Assembly (NCBI RefSeq): GCF_000024545.1
Contig: NC_013947.1
Coordinates: 1,240,001-1,304,000 of the forward strand
Length of the DNA: 64,000 nt
From: Stackebrandtia nassauensis DSM 44728
Lineage (GTDB): Bacteria > Actinomycetota > Actinomycetes > Mycobacteriales > Micromonosporaceae
Direction of reading: 5' to 3'
How positions within the stretch are numbered: position 1 is the first letter of the stretch; every line of letters starts with the position of its first letter. The notes under the pieces were generated by a model. That model saw only the letters and a list, made by a program, of their open reading frames with translations. It searched no databases and was not told the DNA's origin. Position numbers and translations under genes: made by a program. Positions 54,380-61,901 of the stretch are shown in pieces.

Positions 54380-54982
54380 GTGACGGAAGCAGAGCACTAT
54401 TTCACGCAAGCGCCCGCCTCGGAGCACCGGGAACGCACGATCGAGTTCTCGGCCGCCGGAAGGGATTTCGCGTTGACGACCTCGCAGGGCGTCTTCTCGT
54501 CCTCGCGGCTCGACCCGGGAACCGCGGTACTGCTGCGCAAGGCGCCGCTGCCGGGGCGTCCGGGCGCCTACCTGGACCTGGGCTGCGGCTACGGGCCGGT
54601 GACGATGGCGCTGGCCGAGTCCTCCGGCGGCGAGGTCACGGCGGTGGACGTCAACGAGCGGGCCCGGCAGCTGACGGCCGACAACGCGCACCGGCTCGGC
54701 TTCGGCGACCGGGTGCGGGTGTACGCGCCCGAGGAGGTGCCGCCGGGACAGCGTTTCGACGAGATCTGGTCCAATCCGCCGATCCGGGTCGGCAAGGAAG
54801 CGCTGCACGAGCTGCTGCTGGAGTGGCTGCCCCGACTGAAGCCGGACGGGGTCGCCTGGCTGGTCGTCGCGCGGCACAAGGGCGGGGACTCGCTGGCGGG
54901 CTGGCTGGCCGGGCAGGGTTTCCCGGCCGAGAAGCACGCCAGTCAGAAGGGCTACCGGGTGCTGCGGGTGGTGTGTGCCTGA
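54380..54982 (+). CDS. RsmC/MTS-like methyltransferase
   Basis: The 200-residue protein has the MTS (small methyltransferase) domain found in 16S rRNA G1207 methyltransferase RsmC: motif I LDLGCGYG at residues 65-72 and the substrate-site NPPI at 132-135. It lacks the N-terminal half of E. coli RsmC and so matches the short single-domain form widespread in Gram-positives. An rRNA-guanine substrate is inferred. The GTG at 54380 is preferred over a TTG at 54362 because a -10-like GACAAT lies six bases before it. Confidence 0.8.
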   Translation: MTEAEHYFTQAPASEHRERTIEFSAAGRDFALTTSQGVFSSSRLDPGTAVLLRKAPLPGRPGAYLDLGCGYGPVTMALAESSGGEVTAVDVNERARQLTADNAHRLGFGDRVRVYAPEEVPPGQRFDEIWSNPPIRVGKEALHELLLEWLPRLKPDGVAWLVVARHKGGDSLAGWLAGQGFPAEKHASQKGYRVLRVVCA

Positions 54983-55101
54983 TCGCGGTGGCGTGGTGTT
55001 GGTTCCCGGGCCAGTTTCCAGTACGCTTGTACTGTTAGCGTTGGACGGGATGGACCGACCTGCGCCGCGTCGCGATCCGTGAAACAAGGAGAATGCTTGG
55101 C

Positions 55102-56319
55102 ATGGCCAAAATCAAGGTAGAGAACCCCGTCGTCGAGCTCGACGGCGACGAGATGACCCGGATCATCTGGCAGCAGATCAAGGACAAGTTGATCCACCCG
55201 TATCTCGACGTCGACCTGAAGTACTTCGACCTGTCGGTGCAGAAGCGCGACGAGACCGACGACCAGATCACGGTGGACGCCGCCAACGCGATCAAGGAGC
55301 ACTCGGTCGGCGTCAAGTGCGCCACCATCACCCCCGACGAGGCGCGGGTCGAGGAGTTCGGCCTCAAGAAGATGTGGCGCTCGCCCAACGGGACGATCCG
55401 CAACATCCTCGGCGGCGTGGTGTTCCGCGAGCCCATCATCATGAGCAACGTGCCGCGGCTCGTCCCCGGCTGGACCAAGCCGATCATCATCGGCCGTCAC
55501 GCGCACGGCGACCAGTACAAGGCCACCGACTTCAAGGTCCCCGGCCCCGGCACGCTGACCGTGACCTTCCAGCCCGCCGACGGCTCCGAGCCGATGGAGT
55601 TCGAGGTCGCGCAGTACCCCGAGGGCGGCGGCGTGGCCATGGCCATGTACAACTACCGCAAGTCCATTGAGGACTTCGCGCGCGCGTCCTTCCGCTACGG
55701 CCTGGCCCGCGACTACCCGGTCTACATGTCCACCAAGAACACCATCCTCAAGGCCTACGACGGCATGTTCAAGGACGTGTTCCAGGAGATCTTCGACAAC
55801 GAGTTCAAGACCGAGTTCGACGCCAAGGGCCTGACCTACGAGCACCGGCTCATCGACGACATGGTCGCCGCCGCCATGAAGTGGGAGGGCGGCTACGTCT
55901 GGGCCTGCAAGAACTACGACGGTGACGTGCAGTCCGACACCGTGGCGCAGGGCTTCGGCTCGCTGGGCCTGATGACCTCGGTACTGATGACCCCCGACGG
56001 CAAGACCGTCGAGGCCGAGGCCGCGCACGGCACCGTGACCCGGCACTACCGCCAGTACCAGCAGGGCAAGGCCACCTCGACCAACCCGATCGCGTCCATC
56101 TTCGCGTGGACCCGGGGCCTGGCCCACCGGGGCAAGATCGACAACACCCCCGCGGTCACCGACTTCGCCGAGAAGCTGGAGCAGGTCTGCGTCGAGACCG
56201 TCGAGAGCGGACAGATGACCAAGGACCTGGCGCTCCTGGTCGGCGGCGACGCCAAGTTCCTGACCACCGACGAGTTCATGAACGCGCTGGACGAGAACCT
56301 GCGCAAGAAGATCGGCTGA
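55102..56319 (+). CDS. icd: NADP-dependent isocitrate dehydrogenase
   Basis: The 405-residue TCA-cycle enzyme oxidises isocitrate to 2-oxoglutarate. It is of the homodimeric type close to eukaryotic IDH ([23 protein letters not shown] start), not the monomeric type. [14 protein letters not shown] and [28 protein letters not shown] hold the substrate and metal ligands; [13 protein letters not shown] is the cofactor region. The ATG at 55102 is preferred to 55093, because AAGGAG is 10 bases upstream of the first and only 1 base from the second. Confidence 0.96.
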   Translation: MAKIKVENPVVELDGDEMTRIIWQQIKDKLIHPYLDVDLKYFDLSVQKRDETDDQITVDAANAIKEHSVGVKCATITPDEARVEEFGLKKMWRSPNGTIRNILGGVVFREPIIMSNVPRLVPGWTKPIIIGRHAHGDQYKATDFKVPGPGTLTVTFQPADGSEPMEFEVAQYPEGGGVAMAMYNYRKSIEDFARASFRYGLARDYPVYMSTKNTILKAYDGMFKDVFQEIFDNEFKTEFDAKGLTYEHRLIDDMVAAAMKWEGGYVWACKNYDGDVQSDTVAQGFGSLGLMTSVLMTPDGKTVEAEAAHGTVTRHYRQYQQGKATSTNPIASIFAWTRGLAHRGKIDNTPAVTDFAEKLEQVCVETVESGQMTKDLALLVGGDAKFLTTDEFMNALDENLRKKIG

Positions 56320-56381
56320 CTCGGACATACGGGCATCAGTCAGAAATTTCCGGTTTTGCCCGTTACCTGGGTTCGACCGGT

Positions 56382-56404
56382 GGCGTTACATACGGTGTAA
56401 CGCC
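56382..56404. repeat. Perfect 9-bp inverted repeat downstream of icd
   Basis: GGCGTTACA (56382-56390) and TGTAACGCC (56396-56404) surround a 5-base TACGG loop, 63 bases after the icd stop. The GTTACA-TGTAAC core looks like an operator or a small terminator hairpin. It sits in the 322-base icd-HPr gap (56320-56641), which also holds two longer repeats and no credible gene. Confidence 0.55.
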
Positions 56405-56458
56405 CGTGTGCCCAACGCAGCACGCGGGTTCCTCTGAACTGGTGAGAGCCTGCCGTCC

Positions 56459-56507
56459 CTTCCCAGTAGCGGCCCCGGGGTGAAACACCCCCGGGGCCTC
56501 TGCCTTT
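56459..56507. repeat. Direct repeat copy 1 with hairpin terminator
   Basis: Copy 1 of a ~50-base unit starts CTTCCCAGTAGCGG and ends CTGCCTTT. Within it GGCCCCGGGG (56471-56480) pairs with CCCCGGGGCC (56489-56498), and TTTT follows soon after, so it can act as the icd terminator. Copy 2 lies at 56526-56577. The two share their first 13 and last ~7 bases and the GAAACA centre. Confidence 0.7.
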
Positions 56508-56525
56508 TGGTGATCGGTGCGTGGC

Positions 56526-56577
56526 CTTCCCAGTAGCGGGCCATGCGGTGGGAAACAACCCCGGGGCCACTGCCTTT
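56526..56577. repeat. Direct repeat copy 2
   Basis: Copy 2 repeats the CTTCCCAGTAGCGG start, GAAACA centre, CCCCGGGGCC half-stem and CTGCCTTT end of the first copy, with an altered left arm (GGCCATGCGGTGGG) that weakens the hairpin. A third weak echo, TACCCGGTAGCG (56586-56597), follows. These look like members of a small dispersed or duplicated repeat. Confidence 0.65.
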
Positions 56578-56641
56578 CATCGCCCCTACCCGGTAGCGTG
56601 TCGCGGATAAGTATCGTTCGCATGCGATGGTGGAGGCGACG

Positions 56642-56923
56642 ATGAGTGAACGGCGCGTCAAGGTGGCCTGTGACGGCGGACTGAACGACGGCAACGCGGT
56701 AAAGCTGGTGCAGCTCGCCGCCCGGGCCGAGGCCCCCGTGACCATCTCGCGGGACGATGCCGAGCCGGTCGCCGCCAACCACGCGGTCTCGGTGCTGGCC
56801 TTGGAGATCGGTGAGGGCGAGGAGGTCATCCTCGCCAGCGAGGACGAGGCGGCTCTGGACAAGCTGACCGAGTTGATCAGCTGCTTAGCTGTGGTGGCAG
56901 CGGTTTGGTGTGCACGACCGTGA
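56642..56923 (+). CDS. HPr-like protein lacking the phosphorylation residues
   Basis: The 93-residue protein (ATG 56642, GGAGG 6 bases upstream; an ATG at 56627 would add five residues) has HPr length and pattern: a first strand RRVKVAC, a helix KLVQLAARAE, a strand PVTIS, and a second helix region VSVLALEIGEGEEVILASEDEAALDKLTELI. The phosphocarrier site GLHARPA is replaced by GLNDGNA, so His15 is Asn15 and Arg17 is Gly17. The regulatory Ser46 region (NAKSIMG) reads AANHAVS. It cannot act as a normal PTS phosphocarrier. Its 3' end overlaps the convergent HelD-like gene by 47 bases. Confidence 0.8.
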   Translation: MSERRVKVACDGGLNDGNAVKLVQLAARAEAPVTISRDDAEPVAANHAVSVLALEIGEGEEVILASEDEAALDKLTELISCLAVVAAVWCARP

Positions 56924-58814
56924 GGCGGGAGACCGCGCGGGTCAGCACCACGTAGAGACGGCGCAGCCCCAACGGTTCTGCGGCCACGATGTCGGCGGGC
57001 TCGGCGACGATGACGTGGTCGAACTCAAGCCCCTTGGCCAGCGTCGCCGGGACCAGTTCGACGCGGTCGTTGTCACCCAGACGGGCCCGGAGCTTCTCGA
57101 TGGCGGCGTCGGCGGCGATCACGCCGATCGAACCCTCCCAGGACAGCGCTCGGTCGACGGCCGCGGCGACGTCGGTTTCCAGGTCGCTGGACTCGTCGAT
57201 CTCCAGCAGGCCGTCGGAGCGCAGTGAGCGGGCCTCGGGGACGTCGACGTCAAGGCTGGGCAGCAGCCGGTTGGCCAGCTCCAGCACGTCGGCCGGTACC
57301 CGGAATCCGGTGGTCAGCGCGACGATCTCGCCCTCGGGTTTGCCCAGGTGGGCAAGGGATTGCGCCCAGTCGGCGGCGGTCCACGGCGAGGTGCCCTGGG
57401 CCAGGTCGCCCAGGACGGTGATGGAGCCGTGGGTGCTGCGGCGGGCGATGGCGCGGCACTGCATGGCCGACAGGTCCTGGGCCTCGTCGACGACGACGTG
57501 GCCGAAGCCGCCGGGGCGTTCCAGCAGGCCCGCGATCTCGTCGATGAGGACGGCGTCGGCGCGGCTGTAGCGGGGGTTCTTGGTGCGGCTGGCCAGCAGG
57601 TCCTGTTCGTCCTGCGACAGTATTCCCTCGCAGACTCTTGCGCGATAGTCGGCGTCGGTCAGCATCCGGGCCAGCAGCCGTTTGGGGTCCAGCTCGGGCC
57701 AGATCTCGTCCAGGAACGCCGTGACGGGTTTGTGGCGCCCCATCCGGCGGGTCCAGGCTTCGCCGGGGGAGTCGCCGCTGCGCAGTTCGACCTGGCGCCG
57801 CAGTCCCGCGACGATCTGGGCGCGCACCCGTTCCCGGCCGGTCAGGTACGGGATGTCGTCGGCGAGGGCTTCGGACACCGCGCGGCGCAGGTACTCGGTG
57901 CCCAGCCGCCAGCGCCAGCTGCCCTCGGCGATCATGAGCGAGTCCTCGGGGACGGTCACGTGGCCCCACACGGCGCGGCGCAGTACCTCGGCCATCCGGA
58001 CGTCGTGTTTGAGCCGCGCGACCTCGATCGGGTCCTCGCCGCGCACCGCGACGGTGTCGGTGAGTTCGTCGACGGCCAGCTGGGTGACGTCCACTTCGCC
58101 CAGTGTCGGCAGCACGTTGTCGATATAGGACATGAAGGCGGTGTTGGGGCCGACGATGAGCACGCCGGAGCGTTTCAGCTGTTCCCGGAACGCGTACAGC
58201 AGGAACGCGGCCCGGTGCAGTCCGACGGCGGTCTTGCCGGTGCCGGGCGCTCCCTGGACGCAGATCGTGGTGGCCAGGTCGGCGCGCACCAGGTCGTCCT
58301 GTTCGGGCTGGATGGTGGCGACGATGTCGCGCATCGGGCCCACGCGCGGGCGTTCGATCTCGGTGGCGAGGATCTGGGAGGACTCGCCCTTCTCGTCACC
58401 GGCGTCGAGGTGTTCGTCCTCGAAACTGGTCAGGTCGCCGCCGTCGAAACCGAAGCGGCGGCGCAGTCTGACGTCCATGGGGTTGCGGACGCTGGCCTGG
58501 TAGAAGGTGCGCGACAGCGGCGCCCGCCAGTCCAGCACCATCGGGTTGCCGCCGCCGTCGACGACGTGGCGGCGTCCGATGTGGTAGTCCTCGGCGCTCC
58601 AACGCAGCCGCCCGAAGAACAGCGGCGTGTCGGGGCGGTCGGCCAGGTCGGCCAGTCGCTGGCGGCGCAGCCTTCCCAACGCGAAGGCGGTGAGTTCGTC
58701 GCCGGCGTTGTCGCCGATGGCCTCGGTGCGCTGGCGCATGTGGCCCAGGGCCACGCGGGATTTGTCGAGGTGCTCGCGTTCGGCGAGCAGGGTCGGGTCA
58801 AGGGCGTCGTTCAT
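56877..58814 (-). CDS. HelD/HelR-like UvrD-family ATPase acting on RNA polymerase
   Basis: The 645-residue product is a superfamily-1 helicase-like ATPase of the HelD group. Walker A GAPGTGKT is at residues 188-195, followed by VVVDEAQDLSAMQ (Walker B, motif II), TGFRVP (motif IV region), LAKGLEFDHVIV (motif V) and LYVVLTRAVSRL (motif VI). A long N-terminal coiled region (about 1-60) fits the secondary-channel arm. HelD proteins release RNA polymerase from DNA; actinobacterial HelR can displace rifamycins from RNA polymerase. Whether this one does is unknown. The ATG at 58814 has no strong SD; the longer frame to 59012 is not supported. A good promoter lies at 59001-59028. Confidence 0.88.
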   Translation of the reverse strand: MNDALDPTLLAEREHLDKSRVALGHMRQRTEAIGDNAGDELTAFALGRLRRQRLADLADRPDTPLFFGRLRWSAEDYHIGRRHVVDGGGNPMVLDWRAPLSRTFYQASVRNPMDVRLRRRFGFDGGDLTSFEDEHLDAGDEKGESSQILATEIERPRVGPMRDIVATIQPEQDDLVRADLATTICVQGAPGTGKTAVGLHRAAFLLYAFREQLKRSGVLIVGPNTAFMSYIDNVLPTLGEVDVTQLAVDELTDTVAVRGEDPIEVARLKHDVRMAEVLRRAVWGHVTVPEDSLMIAEGSWRWRLGTEYLRRAVSEALADDIPYLTGRERVRAQIVAGLRRQVELRSGDSPGEAWTRRMGRHKPVTAFLDEIWPELDPKRLLARMLTDADYRARVCEGILSQDEQDLLASRTKNPRYSRADAVLIDEIAGLLERPGGFGHVVVDEAQDLSAMQCRAIARRSTHGSITVLGDLAQGTSPWTAADWAQSLAHLGKPEGEIVALTTGFRVPADVLELANRLLPSLDVDVPEARSLRSDGLLEIDESSDLETDVAAAVDRALSWEGSIGVIAADAAIEKLRARLGDNDRVELVPATLAKGLEFDHVIVAEPADIVAAEPLGLRRLYVVLTRAVSRLTVVHTKPLPPQLSS

Positions 58815-59000
58815 GAGTGAGAGCTTTCGGTCGCGGGTGGCATGCCTTCTGGTCTGGCTCGCAAGCTCGCCAAACTCGAATGCCCCCTGGCCCGGCCACG
58901 AGTGGGATCCGGCGCGCGGCGACGCGGCGGGGTTCCGAAGGTTTGAGTCGTGTCCGGCTTCGCCCGGCGGGACGGGCCGCGCTCGAGGCGCGGACCGACC

Positions 59001-59028
59001 AGAGTACGGCACCGTGGCGGCGGGTCAA
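59001..59028 (-). promoter_or_regulatory. Promoter for the HelD-like gene
   Basis: On the minus strand, TTGACC (59028-59023) and TACTCT (59006-59001) are 16 bases apart, a good housekeeping promoter. The leader to the start at 58814 would be about 180 bases, long enough to hold a regulatory structure. Just upstream on the plus strand is a CCCCGCGGGG palindrome (59041-59050 region). The 279-base gap 58815-59093 has no other gene. Confidence 0.65.
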
Positions 59029-59093
59029 GCGATTTTCGGGCCCCGCGGGGGCTGACCGGGAACCGGGCGGACCGGGCGTGTTTTGCTTTACGG

Positions 59094-59675
59094 ATGACCG
59101 AGGCGACCCACGACAAGCCGCACTTCTCCGATCCGGAGCTGATGCGGGTGTTGGCCCACCCGGCGCGACTGGACCTCATCGACCACCTCCACACCGTTGA
59201 GGACGCGACCGCGACCGAGTGCGCCGAAGTGGTGGGCCTGTCGCCGTCGGCGCTGAGCTACCACCTGCGGGCACTGGCGAAGGTCGGTCTGGTCGAGGCG
59301 GCTCCGGGCCGGGGCGACGGCCGGGAACGGGTGTGGCGGTTGAAGGCCCGCAGTTTCTCCATCGGCGCCGACTACCGGGCGCCGGAGTCGGCGAAGCTGG
59401 CGCAGCGGACCATGATCGACTCGATGCGGCGGCGCGGCGACGAGAAGTTCGCGCGCTGGATGGACAAGGCGCACGACGAACCCAAGGAGTGGTACGACGC
59501 CGCCATGTCCAGCGAGTGGGCGCTGCTGATGACCGCCGAGGAACTGGCCGAGTTCAATCGGCGGCTGGCGGACCTGACGCGGCCGTACCGGGTGCGGCAA
59601 CGCAAGGCCAGCGGCGAGGTCCCCGACGGCGCCCGCCGGGTGGCGTTCCAGCTGCGTTTCTTCCCCGAGGTGTGA
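59094..59675 (+). CDS. ArsR-family winged-helix transcriptional regulator
   Basis: The 193-residue protein has an N-terminal ArsR winged helix (about 13-78: LMRVLAHPARLDLIDHLHTVEDATATECAEVVGLSPSALSYHLRALAKVGLV) and a longer C-terminal effector region. There is no metal-binding CxC motif, so the ligand is not likely a metal. It starts at ATG 59094 without an SD. Two operator-like palindromes sit in the 66-base gap before the MFS gene; it most likely controls that exporter and itself. Confidence 0.88.
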   Translation: MTEATHDKPHFSDPELMRVLAHPARLDLIDHLHTVEDATATECAEVVGLSPSALSYHLRALAKVGLVEAAPGRGDGRERVWRLKARSFSIGADYRAPESAKLAQRTMIDSMRRRGDEKFARWMDKAHDEPKEWYDAAMSSEWALLMTAEELAEFNRRLADLTRPYRVRQRKASGEVPDGARRVAFQLRFFPEV

Positions 59676-59693
59676 CGGGCGTGACCGCGAAAG

Positions 59694-59713
59694 TGTGAAA
59701 ATTCCCTTTCGCA
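59694..59713 (+). promoter_or_regulatory. Operator-like palindrome O1
   Basis: TGTGAAA (59694-59700) and TTTCGCA (59707-59713) form an imperfect inverted repeat with a 6-base spacer (one mismatch). It matches the layout of O2, 26 bases away centre to centre. It lies at the putative -35 of the MFS promoter. Confidence 0.65.
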
Positions 59714-59719
59714 TCTAAC

Positions 59720-59739
59720 TGTGAAAGAGTATTTTCACA
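59720..59739 (+). promoter_or_regulatory. Operator-like palindrome O2 overlapping the MFS -10
   Basis: TGTGAAA (59720-59726) and TTTCACA (59733-59739) form a perfect 7-bp inverted repeat with a 6-base spacer. TATTTT (59730-59735) within it ends six bases before the ATG at 59742, so a repressor bound here would block a leaderless MFS transcript. Confidence 0.75.
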
Positions 59740-59741
59740 TC

Positions 59742-61013
59742 ATGGCCCTCCTCGCTGACCCGCCCCAGACCGTCGCCACCTCCCGCTGGCGCGACGTCTA
59801 CCTCGACGCCGGTGCCCGCCTGTTGGCCCAGACCGGCATGTTCGGCGCCGTCACCGCGCTGCTGCTGCTGATGCAGAGCAGCGGCGCCGGTGGCCTGGCC
59901 GTCTCCGCCCTCACCATCGCCACCATGCTTCCCATGGTGGTGCTGGCACCGGTCACCGGCCGACTCGCCGACCGGGTCGACAGTCGGCTGCTGCTGATCG
60001 CCGCCGGACTCATCCGGGCCGTCGCCAGCCTCGCGCTCGCCTTCACCGCCGACACCGTGACCATCATCGGCCTGGTCGTCGTCCTGTCGATCGGCACCGC
60101 GCTCCTGCAACCCACACTGGGCGCCCTGATCCCCGCGATGGTCACCCGCGACGACCTGCCCAAGGCCAGCGCCATCAGCCAGACCGCCGGAACCATCGGC
60201 ATCATGGCCGGGCCCGCCCTCGCCGGACTGCTGGTCGGCGGCTTCGGCACCGACGCGGCGATGTTCCTCAACGCGGGCTGCGCTCTGGCCACCGTCGCCG
60301 CCGCCTTCGCCATCAAGACCCGCCGCGGCGGCGTCCACACCGTCCCATCCCCGGACTCCACCACGCCCGGCACCCGAAGGGTGTGGCGCATGGCCGACGA
60401 CGGCGTCGTACGGATGCTGATCCTCGGCATCGCCCTGGTCATCGGCCTCGTCTCGGCGGTCAACGTCGTCGAGGTGTTCTTCGTCCGCGAATCCTTCGGC
60501 GCCACCGAAACCCAGTTCGGCATCATCTCCGGCGCCTGGGCCCTGGGCATGGCGGGCGGCGCCTGGCTCATCGCCGGACCCCTGCGCCGCAACAACAACG
60601 ACGGCGTCGTCCTCATCTGGATGTTCGCCTCCCTCGCCCTCACCTGCGTCGTCATCGGCGGCATGTCCGGCATCTACGGCTCCGCGTGGTGGCTGGTCCC
60701 GGCCTTCATCGTCGGGGGTTCCCTCAACGGCGCCGAGAACACCATCAACGGCGTCCTCATGGGCCGCCGCGTCCCCGCCGAGACCCGAGGCCAGGCCCAG
60801 GCCACCTTCCAGGGCTGGGTACAGGGCCTCGCCCTCGTCGGGTACGTCGCCGGCGGCGTCGGCGTCGAATTCCTGTCGCCACGCCTGATGGTGCTGCTGT
60901 GCGGCGCGGCCGGCCTCGTCGTGGTGCTCGCCCTGCTGCCCCAGGTTCTGCGGGTGGCGCGCGGCGTCACTACCGCGCGCACAACCCGCACACCCGCCAC
61001 CGAGGTGGCGTAG
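59742..61013 (+). CDS. MFS transporter
   Basis: The 423-residue protein has about 12 hydrophobic segments with the MFS motif A-like loop PVTGRLADRVDSR between helices 2 and 3. It resembles drug-efflux MFS members of the MFS_1/macrolide-type group. The ATG (59742) is preferred to a GTG at 59721, because the -10 TATTTT fits a leaderless start. Its substrate is unknown; being controlled by an ArsR-type repressor suggests an inducible efflux pump. The regulator gene is 66 bases upstream; mqnA follows 11 bases downstream. Confidence 0.88.
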   Translation: MALLADPPQTVATSRWRDVYLDAGARLLAQTGMFGAVTALLLLMQSSGAGGLAVSALTIATMLPMVVLAPVTGRLADRVDSRLLLIAAGLIRAVASLALAFTADTVTIIGLVVVLSIGTALLQPTLGALIPAMVTRDDLPKASAISQTAGTIGIMAGPALAGLLVGGFGTDAAMFLNAGCALATVAAAFAIKTRRGGVHTVPSPDSTTPGTRRVWRMADDGVVRMLILGIALVIGLVSAVNVVEVFFVRESFGATETQFGIISGAWALGMAGGAWLIAGPLRRNNNDGVVLIWMFASLALTCVVIGGMSGIYGSAWWLVPAFIVGGSLNGAENTINGVLMGRRVPAETRGQAQATFQGWVQGLALVGYVAGGVGVEFLSPRLMVLLCGAAGLVVVLALLPQVLRVARGVTTARTTRTPATEVA

Positions 61014-61024
61014 CCTCGGCGAAC
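61011..61024 (+). promoter_or_regulatory. Candidate -10 for a leaderless mqnA transcript
   Basis: TAGCCT (61011-61016) includes the MFS stop codon and ends eight bases before the mqnA ATG. No SD is seen, so a leaderless start is possible, but readthrough from the MFS gene cannot be excluded. Confidence 0.35.
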
Positions 61025-61873
61025 ATGAGCGGTCTTCGGCGTCCCCGGGTCGGACACATCGAGTTCCTTAACTGTCTGCCCATCTACTGGGGCTTGATGC
61101 GGTCCGGGGCCCTGATCGATGTCGACCTGACCCGCGACACCCCGGTCGCGCTCAACGACCGGCTGGTCGCCGGAGAGCTCGACATCGCGCCGATCAGCCT
61201 CGTGGAGTACCTGCGGCACGCCGACGACCTGCTGCTGTTGCCCGGACCGGCGGTCGGCAGCGACGGCCCGGTCCTGTCGGTCAACATCGTCCACGAACGC
61301 CCACTGACCGAACTGGACGGTGCCCGGGTCGCGCTCGGTTCGGCGTCGCGCACCGGCGTCCTGCTGGCCCGGATGCTGCTGGCCGACCACTACGGCATCG
61401 ACGCCACCTACTTCTCCTGCGCCCCCGACGTTCCCCAGATGCTCCGCAAGGCCGACGCCGCCGTCGTCATCGGCGACGTCGCCCTGCGCGCCCTCTACGA
61501 AGCCCCGGAACAGGGCCTCACCGTCACCGACCTGGGCGAACAATGGAAAGCCTGGACCGGCCTGCCGATGGTCTTCGCGGTCTGGGCGGTGCGCCGCGAG
61601 TTCGCCGCCGCCCACCCTGGCCAGGTCAAGGACGTCCACGACGCCCTCACCCGCTCGGTGTCGCTGTGCCTGGACGAACTCGACATCGTCGCCGCTTCTG
61701 CCGCCCGCTGGGAGCCCTTCGACGCGGCCACCCTCGCCGGTTACTTCCGTACTCTCGACTTCTCGCTGGGCGAGCGTCAGCTGACCGGCCTGCGCGAGTT
61801 CGCCGCCCGCGCCGCCGCCCTCGGCGAGGCCCCGCCGCTGGCCGTCGGCGGCCCGCTCCTGTTCGAGGGCTAA
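61025..61873 (+). CDS. mqnA: Chorismate dehydratase MqnA (futalosine pathway)
   Basis: The 282-residue periplasmic-binding-protein-fold enzyme makes 3-[(1-carboxyvinyl)oxy]benzoate from chorismate, the first step of the futalosine route to menaquinone. Diagnostic segments are IEFLNCLPIYWGL near residue 10, APISLVEYLRHADDLLLLPG, VALGSASRTGVLLARMLL and GLPMVFAVWAVR. There is no signal peptide, as expected for the cytoplasmic MqnA. The ATG is chosen by family N-terminus; a longer frame from inside the MFS gene is a shadow. It is last before the right-hand island. Confidence 0.92.
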   Translation: MSGLRRPRVGHIEFLNCLPIYWGLMRSGALIDVDLTRDTPVALNDRLVAGELDIAPISLVEYLRHADDLLLLPGPAVGSDGPVLSVNIVHERPLTELDGARVALGSASRTGVLLARMLLADHYGIDATYFSCAPDVPQMLRKADAAVVIGDVALRALYEAPEQGLTVTDLGEQWKAWTGLPMVFAVWAVRREFAAAHPGQVKDVHDALTRSVSLCLDELDIVAASAARWEPFDAATLAGYFRTLDFSLGERQLTGLREFAARAAALGEAPPLAVGGPLLFEG

Positions 61874-61901
61874 CCAGCCCGGTATCGGCGGCACTGTCCG
61901 G

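Noticed and set aside
56459-56597. CRISPR-like array
   Set aside because: Only two full degenerate copies with one unequal spacer and internal hairpin; no regular spacing and no cas genes.
58815-59093. Rifamycin-associated element upstream of the HelD-like gene
   Set aside because: I saw a CCCCGCGGGG palindrome and a CGAGC direct repeat, but nothing I can match with confidence to the published element.
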